The notes below the pieces were generated by a model. It was not told where the DNA came from. It saw nothing but the letters and a program-made list of their open reading frames with translations, and ran no database searches. From assembly GCA_044226845.1 (NCBI GenBank), contig JBGAGG010000018.1:1-64000 (forward strand): a stretch of DNA of 64,000 nucleotides. The letters run 5' to 3'. The translations under genes were made by a program, and so were the position numbers. This DNA is from JAFDZO01 sp044226845. GTDB taxonomy: Bacteria > Bacteroidota > Ignavibacteria > Tepidaquicellales > Tepidaquicellaceae. Shown here in pieces: positions 55,862-63,910 of the stretch; the first letter of the stretch is position 1, and every line of letters starts with the position of its first letter.

Positions 55862-55973
55862 CGTCCATCAGGCACTGGTATGCCCACAAGTCAGATAATA
55901 TAAAGTACGCCCCAATGTGGAGCGTAACTTTATACCCAGTTCGACTTGTTAAAATTACCAGTTTTGATGGACG
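55862..55973. other. Long structured imperfect inverted repeat (112 bp)
   Basis: Nested arms pair in order: CGTCCATCA (55862-55870) with 55965-55973; ACTGGTA (55874-55880) with 55956-55962; ACAAGTC (55886-55892) with 55943-55949; TATAAAGT+ACGC (55899-55910) with GCGTA-ACTTTATA (55922-55934). Internal loops are 2-6 nt, and the apex loop is 11 nt. It looks like a folded RNA or a single-strand origin/transfer site next to the iteron origin. The rest of 55741-56440 has no recognised gene. Confidence 0.6.
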
Positions 55974-56419
55974 AACAAAGTAAAAGTTACTTATAACTTT
56001 TGTAATATTTTTGTATTTGTTTTAGTCTATAGTTATTTTGTTTTGCTTAATTTAGTGAGATGATAATTCAGATAAAATGATAATTTTAAAATTGTGGTAT
56101 AACATTGTAGCAGGAACAGTATTCATTTTATTGTCGCACAACTCCTAATAAAATCAAATCCGGCAAATGCGTTTTATTAACTCCAGGAGAATGTTATTTC
56201 AGTTATCTAAATGGTTTATATAGTATCTCTAAACACCCTAAGGTAAGACCTTTAGCTTTCGACCTCTGCATCACATTTTTTAATTTCTGCGGCACATTCA
56301 AGGAAAGGGTATGTAATTTAATTCAGCTATTAAAAAATCAATTAACACAAAATTCTTAGCAGCGCCGCGGTTCGAAAGAATACTACCTTAAAATTGAAAA
56401 ACTATTTATAATAAAAAAA

Positions 56420-56855
56420 AGAAAAAAACATCGCTTCGGTAGAAGCGTCTATCAATATCTATTATATATATATATCTATTAATATCTATTACGAGTACAT
56501 CTCCGCCCGTAACATTGATATTTATAATGTTGTTAGGGAGCTTTAAATTTCTTAATTATCGCATTGGTCACAATAGTGGTTGCACTGGTACAATAGTAAT
56601 TCTGTTTTTGATGCATGAAAACTAATTGAAGTTGCTTGAGTACTGTTAAATAAGTAAAAATATTAAATTGTTGCATGAGAACAATTATTTTTGATGCACT
56701 GGTCACAATGTTAATCTTAAATGTTGCACTGGTCACAAATTAGCTTAAAAAATACATTTGAAGTATTTTAAAATGATGCATTGGTCTCAATGTAATTATT
56801 AAATATTGCACTTGTCCCACCATATCACTTTTTTGAAGAAGTATAAATGTTGCAT
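56420..56855. other. Candidate iteron-type replication origin
   Basis: An AT-rich tract (56448-56492, TATTATATATATATATCT core) is followed by direct iterons resembling TGCACTGGTCACAAT at 56561, 56581, 56672 (weaker), 56695, 56725, 56777, 56807 and 56841, with a further weak one at 56611, all in the same orientation and spaced about 20-60 bp. A hairpin (CGCTTC-GGTA-GAAGCG) lies at 56432-56447. AT-rich DNA plus iterons beside a helix-turn-helix initiator-like gene is the layout of plasmid origins. Confidence 0.6.
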
Positions 56856-56876
56856 TGCTCATAATATTTAAAAATC

Positions 56877-57959
56877 TCAAGCAGCTTGATTGTTTTGCAG
56901 CCACATATGAACTTCATCTTCCGGAACATTTCCTTCGGATGCCTTATTAATAAATTTATCAACATCTCCTTTACACATGCTAAACATATAACCTAAACGT
57001 TCTTGATTCGTTACTTCCTCGGCAACTCGGTCTTCTGATTCAATTGATTCAACTTTCTTATTTACTTCTTTTATTTTATCCTGGTTGCCGGAGAATGAGT
57101 TTTCAAAATCAAAAGTATCATCCGTTTCAAAAATTTCATTGTATCCTGTTCTATCTTTCATTGCTTCTACTCTGGGGTTTATTTTTTCAATACTGCTACC
57201 AATATAGTTCTGAGAAATCATGCCGGATATTCTCTTTTTAATGGTAGCCATACTACCATTTTCATAAATCGCAATATAATCTATCTTATGTAATACGTCT
57301 AGCATAGCTCGCGTAAATCTATTGTCATGATTCAGGTTTTTACTAATTGAAGTTTGAGTTTCATCCGATTCAAGTGTATCGATATCCGGTAACATACAAT
57401 GTCTGTTACAAGCTATTAAATAATAATAAATTTCGATAATCTTAATGACTGATCTTGGGTACTCTTTAAATTTCTCTTCAACACTTAAAACTTCATTTCT
57501 TAATTTCAAAAACTGATTTTGATAAATCTGAATGAATTCTGGTAGCTTATCTAAAGAAGTTACCTTTAATTGAACTGTCTCTTGCATCTCCGCGTCTTCC
57601 CCGGTGTCTGACGAACTAATCAAGTTTTCAAGGTTCGCTTTGTTCAGACGTAATCTTTGATTAATGATTGTTTGCTCATCAAATATTTTAAATTTATTTC
57701 CTGACTTTGAAAGAACACCAAAAATCATAAGCTCTTTAATAGCCCGATATATTGTAGCACGGTCAACCATAAAGAACTCTGCGAGGTCTTTTTGGTTTAT
57801 CTTAAACTCATTATGAATTTGCTTTGAGATCAGCATGTTCTTTTCAAGCTTAAGATATAAATACACCCATGGTGTAAAATATGATTTGAATATCTCCTGG
57901 GTATTGAATAAAAACTGAGGATTTATCTTTACAAAATAATCATTACTTCTTTGGTTCAT
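56877..57959 (-). CDS. Replication initiator-like winged-helix protein
   Basis: 360 residues. A helix-turn-helix/winged region lies near residues 53-90 (INQKDLAEFFMVDRATIYRA, then LMIFGVLSKSGNKF). The N-terminus (WVYLYLKLEKNMLI) and a further domain (SKNLNHDNRFTRAMLDVLHK) are in the style of plasmid Rep and phage replication-initiation proteins. No catalytic motif. The iterons lie directly beyond its stop, so it is a candidate iteron-binding initiator. It shares a winged-helix style with the next gene (58055). No clear Rep family match can be stated. Confidence 0.5.
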   Translation of the reverse strand: MNQRSNDYFVKINPQFLFNTQEIFKSYFTPWVYLYLKLEKNMLISKQIHNEFKINQKDLAEFFMVDRATIYRAIKELMIFGVLSKSGNKFKIFDEQTIINQRLRLNKANLENLISSSDTGEDAEMQETVQLKVTSLDKLPEFIQIYQNQFLKLRNEVLSVEEKFKEYPRSVIKIIEIYYYLIACNRHCMLPDIDTLESDETQTSISKNLNHDNRFTRAMLDVLHKIDYIAIYENGSMATIKKRISGMISQNYIGSSIEKINPRVEAMKDRTGYNEIFETDDTFDFENSFSGNQDKIKEVNKKVESIESEDRVAEEVTNQERLGYMFSMCKGDVDKFINKASEGNVPEDEVHMWLQNNQAA

Positions 57960-58054
57960 AAAATTAGTTTTTACTTTTTATAAATTATTGAATGTTTTTG
58001 CTTCAGCGGCATTGATTGATTTTCATTACAAGTCACCGGTTGAAGCGGTCGATA

Positions 58055-58585
58055 TTATCTTTCCCTATTATAAAAATTAAAGGGTATCTCTGTAGAGTAT
58101 AACACTTGCCCGAGCTCAGAGTCGAAGCAGTGTATGTACCAGTCATTGTACACTAAACATGACTTGCATAGTTTGTGATTAGGTTCAACATCTTCCGATA
58201 ACTCAACCATTTTAAACTTCACAAGTTCATAGAAGGCTTTCCTGATTACATTCCTGCAAACACCGGTCTGCTTACTTAGCTTATTGATATTAAGGTCCTG
58301 TGATACTGCAATACGGAAGTAGTAAGGCATGTCCGGCCAATTCAGAAACTGCACATTATTCTTTAGTATCAGATAAAGGTATAATGAGAAGTAGCACTTA
58401 AAAGGAATCTCGAACAGCTTATCAGAAAAATCCACTTCATTCTCCTCAAATATTTTTTTAAGCTTAGGGTTGTTGAAGTGAGATAGTCCTTTTCTTTTAA
58501 ATGCTCTTTTTTTCTTTTCAAGATTTCTGGCCAGCGCCACCTGAAGGATATTCCTTTGTTCAAGATTAAGTAAATGGGTATACAT
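58055..58585 (-). CDS. Winged-helix DNA-binding protein, unknown
   Basis: 176 residues. A helix-turn-helix-like segment (DLNINKLSKQTGVCRNVIRK, then LVKFKMVELSED) is followed by a Cys pair (LCKSCLVYND). A basic, helical N-terminus (LARNLEKKKRAFKRKGLSHF) precedes. It lies 95 bp upstream of the initiator-like gene and overlaps no other gene; the preceding small gene ends 2 bp before it. It could be a replication regulator or copy-number control protein. Confidence 0.55.
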   Translation of the reverse strand: MYTHLLNLEQRNILQVALARNLEKKKRAFKRKGLSHFNNPKLKKIFEENEVDFSDKLFEIPFKCYFSLYLYLILKNNVQFLNWPDMPYYFRIAVSQDLNINKLSKQTGVCRNVIRKAFYELVKFKMVELSEDVEPNHKLCKSCLVYNDWYIHCFDSELGQVLYSTEIPFNFYNRER

Positions 58586-58586
58586 A

Positions 58587-58796
58587 TCACGCTGCTATCC
58601 TTTCCTCTGCCTTGAACTTCTTTAATAGTTCGTTGTAACCTTGTTCAATCAGCTTGAACTCGTAGCTGTGACCAAATGCTGCTCTACTTTCCTCCAACAC
58701 CTCAGAGAGTCTCTCAATGAACTGCTCCCCTTGGTAGTATATCTCGTCATCGGTCAAGTCGCTTAGCTCAGGAGCTAAAATTAGTTTCTTTGTCAT
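58587..58796 (-). CDS. Small acidic helical protein, unknown
   Basis: 69 residues (KLILAPELSDLTDDEIYYQG, FIERLSEVLEESRAAFGHSY). First gene of the three-gene minus-strand replication-like operon. It has a promoter-like sequence and an inverted repeat directly upstream. No recognised family. Confidence 0.5.
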   Translation of the reverse strand: MTKKLILAPELSDLTDDEIYYQGEQFIERLSEVLEESRAAFGHSYEFKLIEQGYNELLKKFKAEERIAA

Positions 58797-58821
58797 TATG
58801 CTGTTTTAGTTTGAAAGTTGT

Positions 58822-58868
58822 ATAATACTTCTAAAATAGCATTTGACAAAAGTGCTCACAAATTGAGC
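58822..58868 (-). promoter_or_regulatory. Candidate promoter and operator of the replication-like operon
   Basis: On the minus strand a TTGTCA (58844-58849) and TATTAT (58822-58827) pair is spaced 16 bp, a sigma-70-like layout, 26 bp from the start codon. GCTCA-CAAAT-TGAGC (58854-58868), an inverted repeat, lies immediately upstream. A second inverted repeat (ACTTGA-CTGGT-TCAAGT) is at 59094-59110. Function inferred. Apart from these and the leader below, 58797-59272 has no recognised gene. Confidence 0.35.
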
Positions 58869-59272
58869 TAAAGTGGGCAGATTTTGTTCTTGTTTGGTTA
58901 ACGAATAGAAAAAGGCAGATTCCGTGAAGAAAATGCAGGTTTGTTTAGTTGCATAAATCACATTCTTATTGGGTATGTACAAATTATCTAAATTTTAGAA
59001 CTCAATCCAAATTTAAAATATTGTAATGCTATTAGCTTGAGAGGTTAATTTACAGAATGTGTGTATTTTATCAGAATTGACAAAACTTTTGATACTTGAC
59101 TGGTTCAAGTGTGGACACGCAATGCGGCTGCCAGAAATTCGGATTAGAGATAGTTTTTCTGTTTATGAAGAAAATTTAACATATGAATAAAATTTCAATT
59201 TAAAATTACTAACGAATTCAATAGTTTGAATACAAATTAATTTAAAATTTTAAAAAAAAAGAAGAGCAAAAG

Positions 59273-59342
59273 ATTGCAGCGATCACTCGAAACGAGATGT
59301 GGTACTGCAATATGCCGTCTCTTCCTAAGATTAAACTTAGGA
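59273..59342 (+). promoter_or_regulatory. Structured leader before the 59373 gene
   Basis: ATTGCAG (59273-59279) pairs with CTGCAAT (59305-59311) around an inner CTCG-AAA-CGAG hairpin. TCCTAAG (59323-59329) pairs with CTTAGGA (59336-59342). This suggests a folded 5' RNA or a protein-binding site upstream of the start codon at 59373. Confidence 0.4.
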
Positions 59343-59372
59343 ATTTTAAATCAAATATTCACCGATAAATAA

Positions 59373-60233
59373 ATGCAACAGAAAAAAAGAAGAAAGCCCA
59401 GAGGTAATAAATTTCTGAAAGAATATGTTCAGTTAAAGGAAAAAATATATAATGACGGGCTTATGGAGCATTACACTGAAGAGGAAAATGGAATGAAAGA
59501 GGAGTGGACTACCTGGAAGCCAACAAAAAACAGGTTACTATACTCCTTATTTGAAGAATTCGGTAAGAAGGTAATCACAAAGGAAGATATGAAAAGAATA
59601 GAAAATATTTCAAATAATAAATTGAAAATATTACATAACCAGTTAATTGCCAAGAATTTTATTCGGATAATGGATAGTATGGTTACTAAACTACTGAGTT
59701 ACAAGCAATCCGATTACAATACTGTTAATAATAAATTCCCTTGGAGTATAATGTTAAAAAGGGATACTGAGTTCTTCAATAAAGACTTCGGGAACAAAGA
59801 TGAAAAGAAAATTGCTAAGAAATATTGCCGGTTGGCTAAAATATTAAAAAGACTTCCAAATAATGAGGAATTTAAAAGTGTATCAGGTCTTACAGTTCAT
59901 GCAATAAGACAACTTATATTTTCCGAATCTTTTGGGGAGTCTATTCAATTAGAATTCGCAAGATGGAGGATACCTGTTTCCAAATATACAAGCTCTAACG
60001 GCACAAATAATGTAAATTTGAAAACGAAGAATGAAACGAAAGACCTTGGTACCGAACTTTTACTTGCCTGGCAAGAAAAATCAAAATACATTTTAAACGA
60101 TATGAGTAAATCTACACAAGAATTTAAAAAGTATCCCGATAAAAATCAGAAAATTTCAAAGGGAATGAAGTATGAAAATTTGGAGGAATTTGAAACTGAG
60201 GATCCCATTTGGGGAGATGATGATGAGGTATAG
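59373..60233 (+). CDS. Basic helical protein, unknown (replication module)
   Basis: 286 residues, ATG start. A lysine/arginine-rich start (QQKKRRKPRGNKFLKEY) is followed by helices (WKPTKNRLLYSLFEEFGKKV, LPNNEEFKSVSGLTVHAIRQ) and an acidic end (EDPIWGDDDEV). No domain recognised. Its base composition is like its neighbours'. It is probably a DNA-binding protein of the plasmid-like module. Confidence 0.5.
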   Translation: MQQKKRRKPRGNKFLKEYVQLKEKIYNDGLMEHYTEEENGMKEEWTTWKPTKNRLLYSLFEEFGKKVITKEDMKRIENISNNKLKILHNQLIAKNFIRIMDSMVTKLLSYKQSDYNTVNNKFPWSIMLKRDTEFFNKDFGNKDEKKIAKKYCRLAKILKRLPNNEEFKSVSGLTVHAIRQLIFSESFGESIQLEFARWRIPVSKYTSSNGTNNVNLKTKNETKDLGTELLLAWQEKSKYILNDMSKSTQEFKKYPDKNQKISKGMKYENLEEFETEDPIWGDDDEV

Positions 60234-60497
60234 TTCTATAAAACAAAGGTATCAGTATTTATTTATTTCATTTTCTGATTCTTTCTTCTCAAATAATTAG
60301 CGTTCTTATCTTTAAACTACCTCTTTTAAATGAATGACTAAACTTTCCCTTTAAGTTCGTTTACAAATCTTTAATTAAATCTTTTCCTATTTATTCTACT
60401 TAAAACATTTTTTGCGCAATTTTATTCTCTCTTTCAATTCTTAATTTCTATAAATCAATAAATTAAAATTTTTAACTCAAAACGTCTCTCAATTCAG

Positions 60498-60540
60498 AAG
60501 CCAACTTTTATAGGCTTTGGGTAGAGCTCTGAGCCCTACC
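60498..60540 (+). promoter_or_regulatory. Paired hairpins in the leader of the 60593 gene
   Basis: AAGCC (60498-60502) pairs with GGCTT (60513-60517), and GGTAG (60520-60524) with CTACC (60536-60540), about 50 bp before the ATG. GGAGGAAAGGATC lies 17-29 bp before the start, too far to be a normal ribosome binding site. The surrounding 60234-60592 holds no gene. Confidence 0.35.
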
Positions 60541-60592
60541 ATTTAATCTAATTAAAATTCTCTGCGTTTGCGGAGGAAAGGATCTTAAAAAA

Positions 60593-61087
60593 ATGAACAT
60601 TATTTATTTAGACAAGTACAACTTGTCAATTAGTTACGATGAATTGAGAGAAGCATTTAAAAATCAATTCATATCGTTTCCAGATTCTGAAAATATTGAA
60701 GAATCGGAATTTATAGATTTCGCTACACAATACTTTTTTAGTTACGCGAAAGAAGATATACTCAGAATATTTGCTAAGCACGTCAGGAAAGCTAAAACAA
60801 TGTTAGACGATATAGCGAAATATAAATATTCTCTTCGCATTCCTTTTTTTAAAGAAACATGGAGGTCAATGCACCCTAGAGAATTGCCAGAGTCAATTGA
60901 ATTAAGTGACCGACATAAAGAGATGATGGCAAAACATTTAATTTCTGAGGAAAGAGATGAAAAATTAATTAATGAAGAAAGATATCAATTTGAGCGTTCA
61001 GCTCTTTCAAAAAAGAATATTGCACTTCCATCGTTTATGAAGAAAGATTTATTTGATGAGTTAGATAAAAAATGGGGAAAAAAATAA
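60593..61087 (+). CDS. Unknown protein (replication module)
   Basis: 164 residues. Helical, charged (LSISYDELREAFKNQFISFP, AKHVRKAKTMLDDIAKYKYS, ELSDRHKEMMAKHLISEERD). No catalytic motif or membrane segment. It follows a structured leader and ends just before a terminator, so it is a monocistronic unit. Family not recognised. Confidence 0.5.
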   Translation: MNIIYLDKYNLSISYDELREAFKNQFISFPDSENIEESEFIDFATQYFFSYAKEDILRIFAKHVRKAKTMLDDIAKYKYSLRIPFFKETWRSMHPRELPESIELSDRHKEMMAKHLISEERDEKLINEERYQFERSALSKKNIALPSFMKKDLFDELDKKWGKK

Positions 61088-61103
61088 TACGGTAATTTTT
61101 TTT

Positions 61104-61149
61104 ACTCCTCCTCTTGTAATCCACACATATGAGGAGGAGTATTTTTTTT
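61104..61149. terminator. Rho-independent terminator
   Basis: ACTCCTCCTC (61104-61113) pairs perfectly with GAGGAGGAGT (61131-61140), followed by ATTTTTTTT. A T-run in front makes it usable from both sides. Confidence 0.85.
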
Positions 61150-61202
61150 CGACGGTCCTACTGTTTTACGAAGGGGATTTTATAACTTCAAAATTTAATT
61201 TA

Positions 61203-61706
61203 ATGAAAATATCTCAAACAACAATTATAAATTCTTGTGCTATGCCAATTATTTCATTTATTGTTAAGTTGTCAGAGGATGAAATCTCAAAATTCTATAA
61301 GACGGCTCACGAAATTAAATGCTTTCTGTTATGGGAAGCTAATAAACTAAAAGAGTCTTCAAATTATTACTATGAATTTTTAATGTCTCATGAGGAAAAC
61401 GATAAAGCCATAATTGAATTTGCATACCGGAATAAACTTGACCCAAATCTTGTCTTATACTTTGATGTAACATTTCATCTCACTGGTAATATTAGTTTTG
61501 ACATTGTTGATTTGATGCATTCAAACAACAAACATAGATTAATTCACTGTGGTGAAAAATTCAAACAACAAGCATGTGAGGATGTAAAAGAAATCATAAA
61601 CAATTTACTTTCACGAAATTCTGCTGGTACTCTTTGTAAGAATTGCGTACATAAGTATACTCAAAAACTTTATCCAAGGTGTGTAAATTATTATACAGCA
61701 TTATAG
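61203..61706 (+). CDS. Unknown protein with Cys pairs
   Basis: 167 residues. The N-terminal two thirds are a mixed fold (ISFIVKLSEDEISKFYKTAH, NLVLYFDVTFHLTGNISFD). The end contains HCGEKFKQQACEDV and LCKNCVHKYTQKLYPRCVNY, i.e. CxxC plus two or three further Cys/His, which could bind zinc. It lies between two terminators, so it is probably a separate transcript. Family not recognised. Confidence 0.5.
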   Translation: MKISQTTIINSCAMPIISFIVKLSEDEISKFYKTAHEIKCFLLWEANKLKESSNYYYEFLMSHEENDKAIIEFAYRNKLDPNLVLYFDVTFHLTGNISFDIVDLMHSNNKHRLIHCGEKFKQQACEDVKEIINNLLSRNSAGTLCKNCVHKYTQKLYPRCVNYYTAL

Positions 61707-61734
61707 TTACATCATATTCATATCCCTTTTTTTT

Positions 61735-61780
61735 CCATCCATCCTTCTTGAAGATGGATGGATGGGGATATATATTTTTT
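61735..61780 (+). terminator. Rho-independent terminator
   Basis: CCATCCATCC (61735-61744) pairs with GGATGGATGG (61756-61765), followed by ATATATATTTTTTTT. Confidence 0.75.
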
Positions 61781-61898
61781 TTATATCTATGATAACCTTA
61801 CCTAGTCATTGATCTCTAATAATTTCATATAATATATACTCTGTTATAAAGTACTTATCTCTAACACCGATAAGACCTCAAAATTTTAACTCAAACAA

Positions 61899-63233
61899 AT
61901 GGTAATAAGACAAGACAAATATATTAACTACAGATTAACAACATACAATCAAAACGATATAAACGCATCGGACGAACTGTTCTCAAGATTGAATCTTGGG
62001 AATAGACTGATACCTTTAAAGAAAGCTTTTCTACTGAACCTTCTTTTAAATTTAAAACAGTCTTATGCTAATCGTGAATATCTATTAATACCTCTCAACA
62101 AAAACAAATTCAGGAACCTCACAGAGAACCAAAAGGTCAACTATCGAACTTATGATATAGTATATGCTACTGTTAATGAACTTCTAAGAACGGGTTACAT
62201 CAGAAAGAGAACAGAGGAAAGTTTTAAAGCAGCTGATGGTAGCTATTCTGTGATGTCTGCCGGATACTTTCCTACGGACAACTTAGTACCCTTTTTAAAT
62301 GGTATTGAGTATAGCGACATTAGTTTGCTACGTCCTAAATCCTTTTTAATACTTAAACAATGTGAGGACTATGATGACATTGCTGATAAAGAAGTCGAAG
62401 TTGAATTCAAAGAGACAAAGTTAACCATAAAATTGAAGAAAGATTTGGAATTGTACAATGACCTGAGAGAAAAATCAGAGTTATCAATTAGAAAATTATC
62501 TGAACTTAATTTCTTCAAGCATAAACAAAAATCTTTAGTACCGATTTCAGCAGACGACTTAAATTCATTATCACCAGTTAATCGAAGATATAGTTTCAAA
62601 TTAAGAAATTCTTACCTGTCAAGAATCTTTAACCTTACTTTTAAAAGAGGTGGTAGATTCTATAAAGGTGCTGAGACTAATATGCCATCAGATGTCCGTA
62701 AACACTTATACATTGACGGTAAACCCACTGTTGAATACGATTACACTGCAACTCATTTCATGATGCTGTATAACCTTAAGGGAGTGCAATTAAGGAAAGA
62801 CCCTTATATGGTTGCAAAGAATATGAGTAAACAAATGCGAAAGATTTACAAGACAGTCGGTTTCATCGCCTTAAATGCAAAGAGTAAAGTCAGTGCTTTG
62901 AAAGCACTTTGGAAGCATTTCAATAAAGATGAAAATAGAGAATTTCTACCTGAGAATTCAAAGGAAGACAGGCTACACTTCATGGATAGTTTCATAAAGT
63001 ACAACAAGAAAATTGAAAGTGTGTTGTATAAGGAAAAATGTCATATCTTAACTAACTATGATTCAAAGATAGCCCATGACATTTTAATGCACTTTGCCAA
63101 TAAAGGAATTCTTGTTCTCTGTGTGCATGATTCTTTCATTATTCAAAGGAGATATGCGAAAGAGCTTTTCAAAATGATGAAGAAGTTTTATAAGGATAGA
63201 TTTGGATTCAATCCTAAGATAGAGAGGAAGTAA
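61899..63233 (+). CDS. Polymerase-like protein with palm-type motifs (plasmid/phage type)
   Basis: 444 residues. The C-terminal half shows the motif order of single-subunit polymerases: a motif A-like acidic centre TVEYDYTATHFMMLYNLKG (Asp281), a motif B-like helix KIYKTVGFIALNAKSKVSAL with Lys/Tyr, and a motif C-like HDSF in GILVLCVHDSFIIQRR (His410-Asp411). This recalls family-A DNA polymerases (VHDE) and T7-type RNA polymerases (HDSF). The A-to-C spacing of 130 residues is shorter than in either. The N-terminal 250 residues have no recognised domain. It is the last gene before attR. Polymerase activity is a hypothesis from motifs only. Confidence 0.5.
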   Translation: MVIRQDKYINYRLTTYNQNDINASDELFSRLNLGNRLIPLKKAFLLNLLLNLKQSYANREYLLIPLNKNKFRNLTENQKVNYRTYDIVYATVNELLRTGYIRKRTEESFKAADGSYSVMSAGYFPTDNLVPFLNGIEYSDISLLRPKSFLILKQCEDYDDIADKEVEVEFKETKLTIKLKKDLELYNDLREKSELSIRKLSELNFFKHKQKSLVPISADDLNSLSPVNRRYSFKLRNSYLSRIFNLTFKRGGRFYKGAETNMPSDVRKHLYIDGKPTVEYDYTATHFMMLYNLKGVQLRKDPYMVAKNMSKQMRKIYKTVGFIALNAKSKVSALKALWKHFNKDENREFLPENSKEDRLHFMDSFIKYNKKIESVLYKEKCHILTNYDSKIAHDILMHFANKGILVLCVHDSFIIQRRYAKELFKMMKKFYKDRFGFNPKIERK

Positions 63234-63311
63234 TTCATAACAGAGGTATAATATACATTGAAGAACAAAACAATATTTCAAAATTTAACCAATGGCATTA
63301 TCAGGAAAATG

Positions 63312-63336
63312 TGTTAATCACTTTGTTAAACACTTT
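63312..63336. repeat. Candidate integrase arm-binding repeats, right end
   Basis: TGTTAATCACTTT (63312-63324) and TGTTAAACACTTT (63324-63336) are direct repeats. They resemble the left-end TGTTCAACACTTT copies at 24524 and 24555 and lie about 45 bp from attR. Confidence 0.45.
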
Positions 63337-63378
63337 CTTAGAAAAATCAACTCCGAACTGCTTTAACTAATGTTATTT

Positions 63379-63440
63379 CAGGACTTAAAATCCTGTTGCC
63401 TGTAAAGGCAGTATCGGTTCGATTCCGATCCCGGGCACAA
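63379..63440. repeat. attR: right 62-bp direct repeat
   Basis: An exact copy of 24379-24440. It holds the 3' part of the tRNA-Leu gene (from the anticodon stem onward) without its 5' half, so it is not a functional tRNA. Confidence 0.95.
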
Positions 63441-63442
63441 AG

Positions 63443-63478
63443 AAACCCTCAAGGCTGTAAGCTTTGAGGGTTTTTCTT
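63443..63478 (+). terminator. Displaced original terminator of tRNA-Leu
   Basis: A 13-bp stem AAACCCTCAAGGC (63443-63455) with GCTTTGAGGGTTT (63461-63473, one G-T pair) is followed by a T-run. It lies three bases after attR, so before integration it would have followed the tRNA gene directly. Confidence 0.75.
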
Positions 63479-63513
63479 TTTAGATTAGGCTTTTTTATTT
63501 TAGATTAGACGCG

Positions 63514-63542
63514 TCCCGCTAACTTGTCCAGCTTTAGCGGGA
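63514..63542. repeat. REP-like hairpin sharing sequence with 22489
   Basis: TCCCGCTAA (63514-63522) pairs with TTAGCGGGA (63534-63542). The right half is the exact complement of TCCCGCTAAAGCTGGACA at 22489-22506, so it is a dispersed repeat of the host chromosome. Confidence 0.55.
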
Positions 63543-63545
63543 GAG

Positions 63546-63910
63546 GGATTGCCTGTAAAAGCTCTCGGTATAATTTTGGAAGACAATAATATTGTTTCCC
63601 TTCATCTTCCTTGCTCCTTTGTTATAAAATTTTAATATTCAAAAGCTTAGACGATTCTATAGCTCTGCAATCTGAAAGTAAGTAATATCAAATCCCTTTG
63701 TGACCCGATTATAAACTTCCAACTTTTGGTTTTTCAGTTTTTCCTTTTATAATTACTAGATAGGGACCGAATTAACCAAGCTAAGCAAAAAATTTCAAAG
63801 CAATCATAATTTACTATTATTCTACCCTTACTAAAAAATTTCAGTCTTTTTAGGATTGATTAAACCCTTTTGACAGTAATCAGTCAAACGTAATATTAGA
63901 TTAGCCCTCT
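63546..63910. other. Intergenic region without recognised gene
   Basis: AT-rich sequence between the REP-like hairpin and a secreted-protein start. I see no open frame, tRNA or clear terminator in it. Confidence 0.4.

Larger units (their letters stand above)
24379..63440. mobile_element. 39-kb tRNA-Leu-integrated genomic island (plasmid- or satellite-like)
   Basis: Boundaries are the 62-bp direct repeats, spaced exactly 39,000 bp. The left end carries a tyrosine recombinase and the right end a replication-like module. Arm-type repeats of the TGTTMAACACTTT type occur inside both ends. Cargo is rich in nucleases, a type III-like R-M operon, glycosylase-like proteins and a ubiquitin-conjugation-like cassette. 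No relaxase, coupling protein, VirB4, capsid, terminase or transposase was recognised, so transfer probably depends on other elements. Confidence 0.93.

Noticed and set aside
55862..55973. Integron attC site
   Set aside because: The hairpin is suggestive, but the flanks lack the RYYYAAC and GTTRRRY core sites, and no IntI-type integrase is close.
24379..63440. Integrative conjugative element or prophage
   Set aside because: No relaxase, coupling protein, VirB4, capsid, portal or terminase could be recognised on either strand.
63379..63440. Second tRNA-Leu gene at the right end
   Set aside because: Only the 3' part is present; the acceptor 5' strand and D arm are missing, so it is the attR duplicate.
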